A stretch of 64,000 nucleotides of DNA from an uncultured Eubacteriales bacterium (GTDB taxonomy: Bacteria; Bacillota; Clostridia; Christensenellales; Aristaeellaceae). The position numbers and the translations under genes were made by a program. The stretch is from the NCBI GenBank assembly GCA_902767565.1, contig CACXHY010000006.1:1-64000 (forward strand). The letters are read 5' to 3'. Below, in pieces: positions 7,842 through 15,379 of this stretch (positions are counted from its first letter, which is position 1; the number at the start of each line of letters is the position of its first letter). A model generated the notes under the pieces. That model saw only the letters and a program-made list of their open reading frames with translations, was not told the DNA's origin and made no database searches.

Positions 7842-8546
7842 ATGCCGCGTCTCTTCTGCGATCTTCACATCCACACCTGCCTGTCCCCCTGCGGCGACAA
7901 TGACATGACCCCGGCGAACATCCTCGGGATGGGGGCCGTGAAGGGGCTGGAGATGATGGCGATCACCGACCACAACGCCGCGGGAAACCTGCCGACGGCG
8001 CAGAAGGCGGCCGACGCCTATGGCATCCTGCTGATCCCCGGCATCGAGATCACCACCTCGGAGGAGGTGCACATGCTGGGGTATTTTCCCGATGTGAAGA
8101 CGGCGGTGGACTTCGGGGACTTCCTGCGGGAGCACCTGCCGAAAAAGAAGAACCGGCCCTCCCTCTTCGGGAACCAGTGGGTCATGGACGAGGACGACAA
8201 CGTGATCCGGGAGGAGGACGCCCTGCTGATCGGCGCGACGGACCTCTCCCTGAAGCAGCTGGCCTCTCTCGTGCGGGAGGCCGGGGGCGTGCCCGTGCCG
8301 GCGCACATCAACCGCGGCTCCAACGGCCTGCTCGTCAACCTGGGCATGATGCCCCCGGACATCGAGTTCACCGCCGTGGAGGTCTGGCGCGCCCTGCCCT
8401 GCCCCCACGGCCCCCAGCAGGGGCGGTACGTCACCCATTCCTCCGACGCCCACTACCTGGGCGACATCCTCGAGCAGGAGATCACGATGGAGCTGGAGGA
8501 GCGCAGCGTGGCGGCCTTCCTGGACCGGCTGAGAAGGGGCGCGTGA
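7842..8546 (+). CDS. PHP-domain metal-dependent phosphoesterase
   Basis: 234 aa. Metal-binding motifs of the PHP superfamily are clear: DLHIHTCLSPCGDND near the N-terminus, ITDHN, the GIEITTSEEVH stretch, PAHINR in the middle and SDAHYLGD near the C-terminus. Family members hydrolyse phosphate esters, including nucleotide phosphates (TrpH/RNase AM-like) and histidinol phosphate. The substrate here is unknown. From memory, PHP genes are frequent in [FeFe] hydrogenase neighbourhoods. The ATG at 7842 follows GAGGGAGAAG and puts the DLHIHT motif at residue 6; an upstream in-frame ATG at 7740 overlaps the lipoprotein gene and is unlikely. Confidence 0.85.
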   Translation: MPRLFCDLHIHTCLSPCGDNDMTPANILGMGAVKGLEMMAITDHNAAGNLPTAQKAADAYGILLIPGIEITTSEEVHMLGYFPDVKTAVDFGDFLREHLPKKKNRPSLFGNQWVMDEDDNVIREEDALLIGATDLSLKQLASLVREAGGVPVPAHINRGSNGLLVNLGMMPPDIEFTAVEVWRALPCPHGPQQGRYVTHSSDAHYLGDILEQEITMELEERSVAAFLDRLRRGA

Positions 8547-8647
8547 AAAACTCTTTGCCCTTCCGCACGGGGCGGATGACATCACAGGAGATCGGGCCGC
8601 ATCCACGCCCGGAAGGATCCGGCATCACGAGACGCAGAACCGCTGCC

Positions 8648-8710
8648 GCACAGCCTCTTTCAAGGGGGTCCTGGTCTGTGGCAGCCTGCCTCTTTCAAGG
8701 GGGTATTGCC
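8648..8710 (+). repeat. Two 5' fragments of the triple-hairpin repeat
   Basis: CCTCTTTCAAGGGGGTCCTGG and CCTCTTTCAAGGGGGTATTG are two truncated first-hairpin units in tandem, upstream of a complete copy at 8750. They belong to the 534-bp gene-free stretch 8547-9080. Confidence 0.65.
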
Positions 8711-8749
8711 GCAGCATGGCCTCCTTCAGTAAAGCGTTAGTCAGCGTCA

Positions 8750-8855
8750 AGCCCCTTTCGAGGGGGTCCGGGGGACGCTTTCCGCCAGGAAAGCGTCCCC
8801 CGGCCTTCTTCATTTTCCCCCTTCCCTCGGGAAGGGGGCAGGGGGATGGGGCGGA
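8750..8855 (+). repeat. Complete triple-hairpin dispersed repeat, copy B
   Basis: The central perfect stem is at 8768-8803 (arm CCGGGGGACGCTTTCC, loop GCCA). It is followed by CCCCCTTCCC-TCGG-GAAGGGGG and the tail GCAGGGGGATGGGGCG. It has the same orientation and order as copy A. Confidence 0.8.
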
Positions 8856-8960
8856 ACGATTTGGACATCGTTCGCTGCCACAGTACACAGGGCGACCCGA
8901 ACAGCCGCCGCGCAGAGCATCATTCCCGAGTGTTTCTGTCCCCCTTTAACCCTTGCAATG

Positions 8961-8999
8961 AGCGGGTTTTCGGCATGAATTAGGATTGACTAACCCGCT
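8961..8999. promoter_or_regulatory. Inverted repeat around the -35 box of the HydABC promoter
   Basis: AGCGGGTT (8961-8968) and AACCCGCT (8992-8999) form a perfect 8-bp dyad with a 23-bp spacer. The right arm lies between the -35 and -10 boxes, so a protein bound there would block the promoter. It could also fold as a weak hairpin in read-through RNA. It does not match the TTGTTAA-type Rex site I know. Confidence 0.45.
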
Positions 9000-9015
9000 T
9001 TTGTACCCCTATAAT
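8986..9015 (+). promoter_or_regulatory. Sigma-70-type promoter of hydrogenase block two
   Basis: TTGACT at 8986-8991 and TATAAT at 9010-9015 with an 18-bp spacer, about 65 bp upstream of the NuoE-like gene. It gives the catalytic hydrogenase genes transcription independent of block one. Confidence 0.8.
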
Positions 9016-9080
9016 GACCTTGTTATCTTCTCGACAATTCTTTTGGCCTGAGATGAACACAGAGGAGGATGATGTCATCC

Positions 9081-9557
9081 ATGAGTGAGATGGAGAGCAA
9101 GTACGCAGAGCTTCGGCAGATCATCGAGGCTCACAAGGACTGGCCCGGCGCGCTGATGCCTGTGCTGCAGGGCGCGCAGGAGCTGTTCGGCTGCGTGCCG
9201 GAGGACGTGCAGAAGATCATCGCGGAGGGCCTGGGCGTCACGCTGGCTGAAGTGTACGGCGTCGCGACCTTCTACGCGCAGTTCTCCCTGCAGCCCAAGG
9301 GCGAGTACGTGATCAGCGTCTGCCTGGGCACCGCCTGCTACGTCAAGGGCAGCCAGGCCGTGCTGGACAAGCTGAGCGAGGAGCTCGGCATCCCCGTGGG
9401 CACCACGACCCCCGACGGCAAGTTCACCCTGCAGGCCACCCGCTGCCTGGGCGCCTGCGGTCTGGCGCCTGTCATGACCGTGAACAGCGACGTGTACGGC
9501 CGGATGACCCCCGACCAGGTGCACGACGTGATCGTCAAGTACCGCCCGGAGGCATAA
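9081..9557 (+). CDS. NuoE-like [2Fe-2S] subunit of NADH-linked hydrogenase (HydC-type)
   Basis: 158 aa with a helical N-terminal domain and a thioredoxin-like [2Fe-2S] domain. The cluster cysteines lie in SVCLGTACYVKG and RCLGACGLAP, the pattern of the 24-kDa complex I subunit. In HydABC/Hnd hydrogenases this subunit carries electrons between the flavin subunit and its partners. ATGs at 9069 and 9072 sit directly against AGGAGG (9063-9068); the ATG at 9081 has workable spacing (12 nt) and is preferred. First gene after the 8986-9015 promoter, six bases ahead of the ATPase gene. Confidence 0.9.
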   Translation: MSEMESKYAELRQIIEAHKDWPGALMPVLQGAQELFGCVPEDVQKIIAEGLGVTLAEVYGVATFYAQFSLQPKGEYVISVCLGTACYVKGSQAVLDKLSEELGIPVGTTTPDGKFTLQATRCLGACGLAPVMTVNSDVYGRMTPDQVHDVIVKYRPEA

Positions 9558-9563
9558 GCTGCG

Positions 9564-10121
9564 ATGAGAGAGATCGCGCTGCATCTGCTGGACATCGTGC
9601 AGAACTCCGTCACGGCGGGAGCGTCCCATGTGGATATCGGCTTCCGGCTGGCGGCGGACGGCATGCTGACCATGAGCGTGAAGGACGACGGCAGGGGCAT
9701 GAGCCCGGAACTGCTGGAGCGCGTCCGCAGCCCCTTCGTCACCACGAGGACCACAAGGAAGGTGGGGCTGGGGATCCCGCTGCTGCAGCAGAACGCCATG
9801 CTCTCCGGCGGCGGCGTTGAGCTGGAGAGCGAGGTCGGCGTCGGCACGCTGATCAGCGCCCGCTTCAACACCGCGTCCATCGACTGCCTGCCCGTGGGCG
9901 ACCTGGCCCAGACGATGGCCTCCATCGTGATGGGCAGCCCGGACAGGCCGGAATTCAGCCTGACCTGCGCCTCGCCCGCGGGGGAGATGAGCTTCTCCAC
10001 GGAGGAGGTCCGGGCCGTGCTGGGGGAGGAAGTCTCCCTGGCTGAACCGGAAGTGGTGCAGTGGATCCGGCAATCTCTGCAGGAAGAAATCGAACCGATA
10101 TTAGGAGGAATCATGCGATGA
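9564..10121 (+). CDS. GHKL-type ATP-binding protein of the hydrogenase operon
   Basis: 185 aa. Histidine-kinase-like ATPase motifs are present: the N box in HLLDIVQNSVTAGASH (residues about 7-22), the G1 box DDGRGMSPEL (about 48-57) and a G2-like VGLGIPLLQQNA. There is no dimerisation/phosphoacceptor domain, so it is not a complete histidine kinase. After residue 100 comes a tail that I do not recognise. It stands between two electron-transfer subunits and overlaps the next gene by 4 bp, which ties its function to the hydrogenase; a regulatory or assembly role is an inference. Confidence 0.8.
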   Translation: MREIALHLLDIVQNSVTAGASHVDIGFRLAADGMLTMSVKDDGRGMSPELLERVRSPFVTTRTTRKVGLGIPLLQQNAMLSGGGVELESEVGVGTLISARFNTASIDCLPVGDLAQTMASIVMGSPDRPEFSLTCASPAGEMSFSTEEVRAVLGEEVSLAEPEVVQWIRQSLQEEIEPILGGIMR

Positions 10122-10495
10122 AATCTTTGGCCGAACTCGAAGCCATCCGCAAAGCGACCCTCAACCGGATCAACCTCCGCACCGAGGACGACAGCGAGGC
10201 TACCCGCGTGGTCGTCGGCATGGCCACCTGCGGCATCGCCGCGGGCGCCCGCCCGGTGATGCTCTCCTTCATGGATGAGATCAACAAGCGTCAGCTGAGC
10301 AACGTCACCGTCTCCCAGACCGGCTGCATCGGCATGTGCCGCCTGGAGCCCATGGTGGACGTGATCGTGCCCGGCAAGGAAAAGGTCACCTACGTTCACG
10401 TCAAGCCCGAGATGGTGCCGCGCATCGTCGCCGAGCACGTCGTCAACGGCCGCCCCGTCGCCGAGTATACCATCGGCGCCGCCGAGAACGAGTAA
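10118..10495 (+). CDS. Thioredoxin-like [2Fe-2S] ferredoxin subunit
   Basis: 125 aa. The cluster-binding pattern is GMATCGIAAGAR (residues about 34-45) followed by TGCIGMCRLEP (about 68-78), as in the second small [2Fe-2S] proteins of clostridial NADH-linked hydrogenases (HndB-like). The ATG at 10118 overlaps the ATPase stop (ATGA), with TTAGGAGG upstream; a longer reading from 10061 would run inside the ATPase gene and is rejected. It probably passes electrons within the HydABC-type complex. Confidence 0.85.
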   Translation: MKSLAELEAIRKATLNRINLRTEDDSEATRVVVGMATCGIAAGARPVMLSFMDEINKRQLSNVTVSQTGCIGMCRLEPMVDVIVPGKEKVTYVHVKPEMVPRIVAEHVVNGRPVAEYTIGAAENE

Positions 10496-10513
10496 GCGGA
10501 GGAGGATGCAAAG

Positions 10514-12313
10514 ATGGATATCTATCGCGCGCACGTACTGGTCTGCGGCGGCACGGGCTGTTCTTCGTCCGGCTCGGCCACGCTGATCGAACGCTTCAAC
10601 GAACAGATCGCCGCCCACGGCCTTGACAAGGAAGTCAAGGTCATCCGCACCGGCTGCTTCGGCCTGTGCGAGGCGGGCCCCGTGGTCATCGTCTATCCCG
10701 ACGGCACCTTCTACAGCCATGTGAAGGCCGAGGACGTGGACGAGATCGTCTCCGAGCACCTGCTCAAGGGCCGCAAGGTCGAGCACCTGGTGTATGTGGA
10801 GCACGCCACCCACGAGCAGAACGCCGAGAAGAAGCTCGACGACATCAACTTCTACAAGCATCAGCACCGCATCGCGCTGCGCAACTGCGGCGTGATCGAT
10901 CCCGAGAACATCGACGAGTACCTGGCCATGGACGGCTACAAGGCGCTGGAAAAGGCCCTGACCACCATGACCCGCGAAGAGGTCATCGACGAGGTGCTGA
11001 AATCCGGCCTGCGCGGACGCGGCGGCGGCGGCTTCCCGACCGGCCTGAAGTGGAAGTTCACCTACCAGAGCCAGGCGGACCAGAAGTACGTGGCCTGCAA
11101 CGCCGACGAGGGCGACCCGGGCGCGTTCATGGACCGCTCCATCCTGGAGGGCGATCCGCACGCCATCATCGAGGCCATGGCCATCGCCGGCTATGCCATC
11201 GGCGCTTCCCAGGGCTACATCTACGTCCGCGCCGAGTATCCCATCGCCGTCAAGCGCCTGTCCATCGCCATCGATCAGGCCCGCGAGTACGGCCTGCTGG
11301 GCGAGAACATCTTCGAGACCGGCTTCAACTTCGACCTGAACATCCGCCTGGGCGCCGGCGCCTTCGTCTGCGGCGAGGAGACCGCCCTGATGCACTCCAT
11401 CGAGGGCAAGCGCGGCGAGCCCACGGCCCGTCCTCCCTTCCCGGCGGTCAAGGGCCTGTTCGAGAAGCCCACGATGCTCAACAACGTGGAGACCTACGCC
11501 AACGTGGCGCAGATCATCCTGCACGGCGCCGACTGGTACGCCGCGATGGGCACCGAGAAGTCCAAGGGCACCAAGGTCTTCGCCCTGGGCGGCAAGATCA
11601 ACAACACCGGCCTGGTCGAGATCGAGATGGGCACGCCCCTGCGCAAGATCATCTACGACATCGGCGGCGGCTGCCCCAACGGCAAGAAGTTCAAGGCCGT
11701 GCAGACCGGCGGCCCCTCCGGCGGCTGCCTGCCCGAGTCCCTGCTGGACACCCCCGTGGACTATGACAACCTGATCGCGGCGGGCTCCATGATGGGCTCC
11801 GGCGGCATGATCGTCATGGACGAGGACAACTGCATGGTGGACATCGCCCGGTTCTACCTCGACTTCATCGTCGACGAGAGCTGCGGCAAGTGCGCGCCCT
11901 GCCGCATCGGCACCAAGCGCATGAAGGAGATCCTCGACCGCATCGTCGAGGGCAAGGGCGAGGAAGGCGACATCGAGAAGCTGGAAGCCCTGGCCGAGAC
12001 CATCAAGGCCACCGCCCTGTGCGGCCTGGGCAACACCGCCCCGAACCCCGTCCTCTCCACGCTGAAGTTCTTCCGCGACGAGTACGAGGCCCACATCTAC
12101 GAGAAGCGCTGCCCGGCCCATCACTGCCGCAGCCTGCTCCAGTTCAAGATCGATCCCGCGAAGTGCAAGGGCTGCACGGCCTGCGCGCGTGCCTGCCCGG
12201 CGGACGCCATCACCGGCACCGTCAAGCAGCCTCACGTCATCGATGTCAAGAAGTGCCTGAAGTGCGGCTCCTGCATGGAGAAGTGCCGCTTCGGCGCCAT
12301 CAGCCGCGAGTGA
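10514..12313 (+). CDS. NuoF-like flavin/Fe-S subunit of NADH-linked hydrogenase (HydB-type)
   Basis: 599 aa. N-terminal thioredoxin-like [2Fe-2S] domain (CGGTGCSSSG and RTGCFGLCEAGP). Then comes the complex I 51-kDa fold with FMN/NADH-binding segments RGRGGGGFPTGLKW and CNADEGDPGAFMDR, and an SLBB region. A [4Fe-4S] motif ESCGKCAPCRIG with a later Cys follows. The C-terminal two-cluster ferredoxin reads CKGCTACARACP and CLKCGSCMEKCRFG. This is the NADH-binding subunit of HydABC/HndC hydrogenases, which in characterised relatives perform flavin-based bifurcation. Ribosome binding site GGAGGAGG; 18 bp separate it from hydA. Confidence 0.93.
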   Translation: MDIYRAHVLVCGGTGCSSSGSATLIERFNEQIAAHGLDKEVKVIRTGCFGLCEAGPVVIVYPDGTFYSHVKAEDVDEIVSEHLLKGRKVEHLVYVEHATHEQNAEKKLDDINFYKHQHRIALRNCGVIDPENIDEYLAMDGYKALEKALTTMTREEVIDEVLKSGLRGRGGGGFPTGLKWKFTYQSQADQKYVACNADEGDPGAFMDRSILEGDPHAIIEAMAIAGYAIGASQGYIYVRAEYPIAVKRLSIAIDQAREYGLLGENIFETGFNFDLNIRLGAGAFVCGEETALMHSIEGKRGEPTARPPFPAVKGLFEKPTMLNNVETYANVAQIILHGADWYAAMGTEKSKGTKVFALGGKINNTGLVEIEMGTPLRKIIYDIGGGCPNGKKFKAVQTGGPSGGCLPESLLDTPVDYDNLIAAGSMMGSGGMIVMDEDNCMVDIARFYLDFIVDESCGKCAPCRIGTKRMKEILDRIVEGKGEEGDIEKLEALAETIKATALCGLGNTAPNPVLSTLKFFRDEYEAHIYEKRCPAHHCRSLLQFKIDPAKCKGCTACARACPADAITGTVKQPHVIDVKKCLKCGSCMEKCRFGAISRE

Positions 12314-12331
12314 GTTAGGAGGACGTGAAGA

Positions 12332-14080
12332 ATGGATAACATGATCACCCTTACCATTGACGGCGTATCCGTCGAGGTGCCCCAGGGCACCAACGTCCTC
12401 GAAGCGGCGCGCAAGGCCGGGGTCCATATCCCCACCCTGTGCTACCTCAAGGATATCAACGAGATCGGCGCCTGCCGCATGTGCGTGGTGGACACCGGCG
12501 CCCGCGCCCTGCAGGCCGCCTGCGTGCTCCCCGCCACCAACGGCATGGTCGTGAAGACCAACACGCCCGCCATCCGCAAGTATCGCAAGACCCTGCTGGA
12601 GCTGGTGCTCTCCGCCCACGACCAGAAGTGCCTGTCCTGCATCCGCTCCACCAACTGCGAGCTGCAGCGCCTGTGCCGCGAGCTGGGCGTGGAGAACGGC
12701 GACGCCTTCAAGGGCGTGCAGAATGAGTACGCCATCGACGACGTGTCCCCGGCCATCGTCCGCGACAACAACAAGTGCATCGTGTGCCGCCGCTGCGTGG
12801 CCGTCTGCCAGAAGGTGCAGAAGGTCGGCGTCATCGGCCCGGTGATGCGCGGCTTCAAGACCGCCATCGAGTCCCCCTGGGGGCTGAAGCTGAACGACAT
12901 GGCCTGCATCAACTGCGGCCAGTGCATCACGGCCTGCCCCGTGGGCGCCCTGCATGAGAAGGACGACACCGCGAAGGTCTGGGCCGCCCTGCAGGATCCC
13001 TCCAAGCACGTGGTCGTGCAGCCCGCTCCCGCCGTCCGCGCGGCCCTGGGCGAGGAATTCGGCATCCCCATGGGCACCTCCGTGACCGGCAAGATGGTCA
13101 GCGCCATGAAGCGCCTGGGCTTCGACAAGGTCTTCGACACCGACTTCGGCGCCGACCTGACGATCCTGGAAGAGGCCAACGAGCTGGTGGAGCGCGTCAC
13201 CAACGGCGGCGTGCTGCCCATGATCACCTCCTGCTCTCCCGGCTGGATCAAGTTCTGCGAGACCTACTATCCGGACTTCATCCCGAACCTCTCCAGCTGC
13301 AAGTCCCCCCACGAGATGGTGGGCGCGATGGTGAAGAGCTACTACGCCGACAAGGCCGGCATCGACGCGAAGGATATCGTGGTCGTGTCCGTGATGCCCT
13401 GCACAGCGAAGAAGTTCGAGGCGGCCCGTCCCGAGCTCGGCCACAACGGCCTGGCGGACGTGGACATCGTCATCACCACCCGTGAGCTGGCCCGGATGAT
13501 CAAGGAAGCCGGCATCAACTTCAACCTCCTGCCCGACGGCGACTTCGACAGCCTGATGGGCGAGTCCACCGGCGCGAGCGTCATCTTCGGCGCCACCGGC
13601 GGCGTGATGGAGGCGGCCCTCCGCACGGCCTATGAGACCATCACCGGCGAGACCCTGGAGAAGGTCGACTTCGAGGCCGTCCGCGGCACCGCGGGCATCA
13701 AGGAAGCCACCATCAAGGCGGGCGACCTGGACGTGAGCGTCGCGGTCTGCTCCTCCACCGGCAAGGCGGCCGAGGTGCTGGACGCCGTCCGCAGGGGCGA
13801 GAAGAACTACACCTTCATCGAGGTCATGGCCTGCCCCGGCGGCTGCGTCAACGGCGGCGGCCAGCCCATCGTGGACGCCGATACCCGCGCCTCCGTGGAT
13901 GTGCGTGCGGTCCGCGCAAGCGCCCTCTACGGCGAGGACGCGGGCAAGCCGATCCGCAAGAGCCACGAGAATCCCGAGATCAAGCAGATCTACGCGGACT
14001 TCCTCGGCAAGCCCGGCAGCCACCGGAGCCACGAGCTGCTGCACACCACCTACCAGAAGCGCGAAAAGTACACCGACTGA
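12332..14080 (+). CDS. hydA: NADH-dependent [FeFe] hydrogenase catalytic subunit
   Basis: 582 aa. An N-terminal plant-type [2Fe-2S] domain (LCYLKDINEIGACRMCVV) leads into a His-Cys3 [4Fe-4S] domain (SAHDQKCLSCIRSTNCELQ). A dicluster ferredoxin (CIVCRRCVAVCQ, CINCGQCITACP) and the H-cluster domain follow, ending in a small-subunit-like tail. H-cluster motifs are L1 TSCSPGW (299-305), L2 MPCTAKKFE (Cys357) and L3 EVMACPGGCVNGGGQP (Cys501, Cys505). By ungapped spacing, Ser302 occupies the position of the first cluster ligand in CpI-type enzymes, with Cys301 at the proton-relay position. I recall TSCSPGW as a common variant in NAD-linked enzymes. Last gene of block two, followed by a terminator. 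Confidence 0.95.
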   Translation: MDNMITLTIDGVSVEVPQGTNVLEAARKAGVHIPTLCYLKDINEIGACRMCVVDTGARALQAACVLPATNGMVVKTNTPAIRKYRKTLLELVLSAHDQKCLSCIRSTNCELQRLCRELGVENGDAFKGVQNEYAIDDVSPAIVRDNNKCIVCRRCVAVCQKVQKVGVIGPVMRGFKTAIESPWGLKLNDMACINCGQCITACPVGALHEKDDTAKVWAALQDPSKHVVVQPAPAVRAALGEEFGIPMGTSVTGKMVSAMKRLGFDKVFDTDFGADLTILEEANELVERVTNGGVLPMITSCSPGWIKFCETYYPDFIPNLSSCKSPHEMVGAMVKSYYADKAGIDAKDIVVVSVMPCTAKKFEAARPELGHNGLADVDIVITTRELARMIKEAGINFNLLPDGDFDSLMGESTGASVIFGATGGVMEAALRTAYETITGETLEKVDFEAVRGTAGIKEATIKAGDLDVSVAVCSSTGKAAEVLDAVRRGEKNYTFIEVMACPGGCVNGGGQPIVDADTRASVDVRAVRASALYGEDAGKPIRKSHENPEIKQIYADFLGKPGSHRSHELLHTTYQKREKYTD

Positions 14081-14092
14081 TCCATTCCCGAA

Positions 14093-14124
14093 AGCCCCCG
14101 TCGGCTGCCCGGCCGGCGGGGGCT
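14093..14124 (+). terminator. Intrinsic terminator after hydA
   Basis: AGCCCCCGTCGG (14093-14104) pairs with CCGGCGGGGGCT (14113-14124) through 12 bp including one G-T pair, followed by CTTCT. It starts 12 bp after the hydA stop. Confidence 0.75.
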
Positions 14125-14164
14125 CTTCTGATGCGGGACGAAGGATCGGGGAAGGGAGAAGACA

Positions 14165-14326
14165 ATGGAGAACGAGAAGAAAGACCCGCCCCGGGAAGAG
14201 GAAGATGACGTCACGCCCCTCACCGACGAGGAGTTCAAGGCGTATCAGGAGAAGGACGCCAAAACCACCAACAAGGTGCTGAAGTTCTTCAAGGCCATTT
14301 GGGAGGCCATCAATTTCTTCAGCTGA
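14165..14326 (+). CDS. Small charged hypothetical protein (53 aa)
   Basis: A 53-codon reading frame with a good ribosome binding site (AAGGGAG) and ATG at 14165. The N-terminal half is highly acidic and charged (MENEKKDPPREEEDD), followed by PLTDEEFKAYQEKDAK. The C-terminus is an amphipathic basic/hydrophobic helix, KVLKFFKAIWEAINFF. No family is recognised. The C-terminal helix could lie on a membrane surface or a partner. It lies just beyond the hydA terminator and 61 bp before the YdcF gene. Confidence 0.55.
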   Translation: MENEKKDPPREEEDDVTPLTDEEFKAYQEKDAKTTNKVLKFFKAIWEAINFFS

Positions 14327-14387
14327 ACGTGATCGCGTGCATCGGATCCCGGACGGACGCCTGCACACCGACAGAGGAGAAGAGAAC

Positions 14388-15194
14388 ATGAAAACAACCG
14401 AGAGACGAACTCCGATCGCCAGGAGGATCATCGGCGATCTGCTTCTTGCGCTGGCCATCCTTCTTTTGGCCGACGTACTGATCGTTATGCCCGCAAAGAT
14501 CAACGCCGTCGTTCTGAAGGCGGATTACCGGAAGGTGTTCACCTATGAGCTGGCGCTGTGCGCGATCCTTCTCCTGTTCGCGCTGGATGTCCGGTTCAGC
14601 CTCTTCACCCGGTGGAAGCCCGTCATCCTCAAGGGGATCGGCTGGGTGCTGCGCGTCGTGGTCGCGCTGCTCAGCGCGGTGATCCTGTTCTTCTGCGTCA
14701 AGGTCGTCAGCGGCGGCATGATCAACACCGCGGGGCAGGCCCGGTATGCCGTCGTGCTCGGGCTGGCGCTGGAGAACGGGAAGCATGTGCCCGACCTGAC
14801 GGCGAGACTGGACACGGCCAAGGCGTACCTGGAAGAATACCCGGAGGCAAAGCTGATCCTGACCGGCGGCAACGCGGACGAGTCGGGCCGCACGGAAGCG
14901 GCCGTCATGCGCGATATCCTTACGGAAAAGGGCGTATCGCAGGACCGGCTGATCCTCGAAGACCGGGCGGAGACCACGAAGGAGAACTTCCGGAACATCG
15001 CCGGAATTGTGCAGGCGGATGAACCGGTGGTGATGATCAGCAGCGATTATCATATGGACCGGGCCGTGCGGATCGCGGGGGAAGCCGGCTTCTCACATCT
15101 CATGCGGCTCCCGGCCCCCTCCGGCTTCTTCGCCTACGGCGCCAACATGCTGTGGGAAGTGGTCCTGGACCTGAACGATCTCACGAAGAAGTGA
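14388..15194 (+). CDS. YdcF/SanA-type (DUF218) membrane protein
   Basis: 268 aa. Three predicted membrane helices lie in the first 105 residues (LLLALAILLLADVLIVM, ELALCAILLLFALDV, VLRVVVALLSAVILFF). A soluble DUF218 domain follows: AVVLGLALENG, LDTAKAYLEEYPEAKLILTG, EAAVMRDILTEKG and ISSDYHMDRAVRIA. DUF218 proteins are linked to envelope or vancomycin phenotypes and may bind nucleotide cofactors; the reaction is unknown. The ATG at 14388 follows AGAGGAGAAG and removes an implausible N-terminal extension. Confidence 0.8.
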   Translation: MKTTERRTPIARRIIGDLLLALAILLLADVLIVMPAKINAVVLKADYRKVFTYELALCAILLLFALDVRFSLFTRWKPVILKGIGWVLRVVVALLSAVILFFCVKVVSGGMINTAGQARYAVVLGLALENGKHVPDLTARLDTAKAYLEEYPEAKLILTGGNADESGRTEAAVMRDILTEKGVSQDRLILEDRAETTKENFRNIAGIVQADEPVVMISSDYHMDRAVRIAGEAGFSHLMRLPAPSGFFAYGANMLWEVVLDLNDLTKK

Positions 15195-15256
15195 CACCTG
15201 CTGCGGTCGGCACGTTCCTCTCATGGCGGGTGCGGGCTGCAGGCCCGCTCTCACTC

Positions 15257-15296
15257 TTTCCCCCTTCCCTCGGGAAGGGGGCAGGGGGATGGCGCG
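15257..15296 (+). repeat. 3' half of the triple-hairpin repeat
   Basis: CCCCCTTCCC-TCGG-GAAGGGGG and the tail GCAGGGGGATGG of the dispersed element without its first two hairpins, in the 185-bp gap between the YdcF and YwaF genes. Confidence 0.7.
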
Positions 15297-15379
15297 GATC
15301 GGTTTGGGATCGTCTGCCGATACAGCAAACCCGGAGAACTGTTTAGTTGCAAATCTCAATGACGGAGGGACAAGACATT

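Noticed and set aside
9338-14503. A 1,721-codon open frame on the minus strand under the hydrogenase genes
   Set aside because: It is an antisense shadow of strongly recognisable plus-strand hydrogenase genes, produced by high GC and third-position bias. The translation is His/Ala/Gly-rich with no family features.
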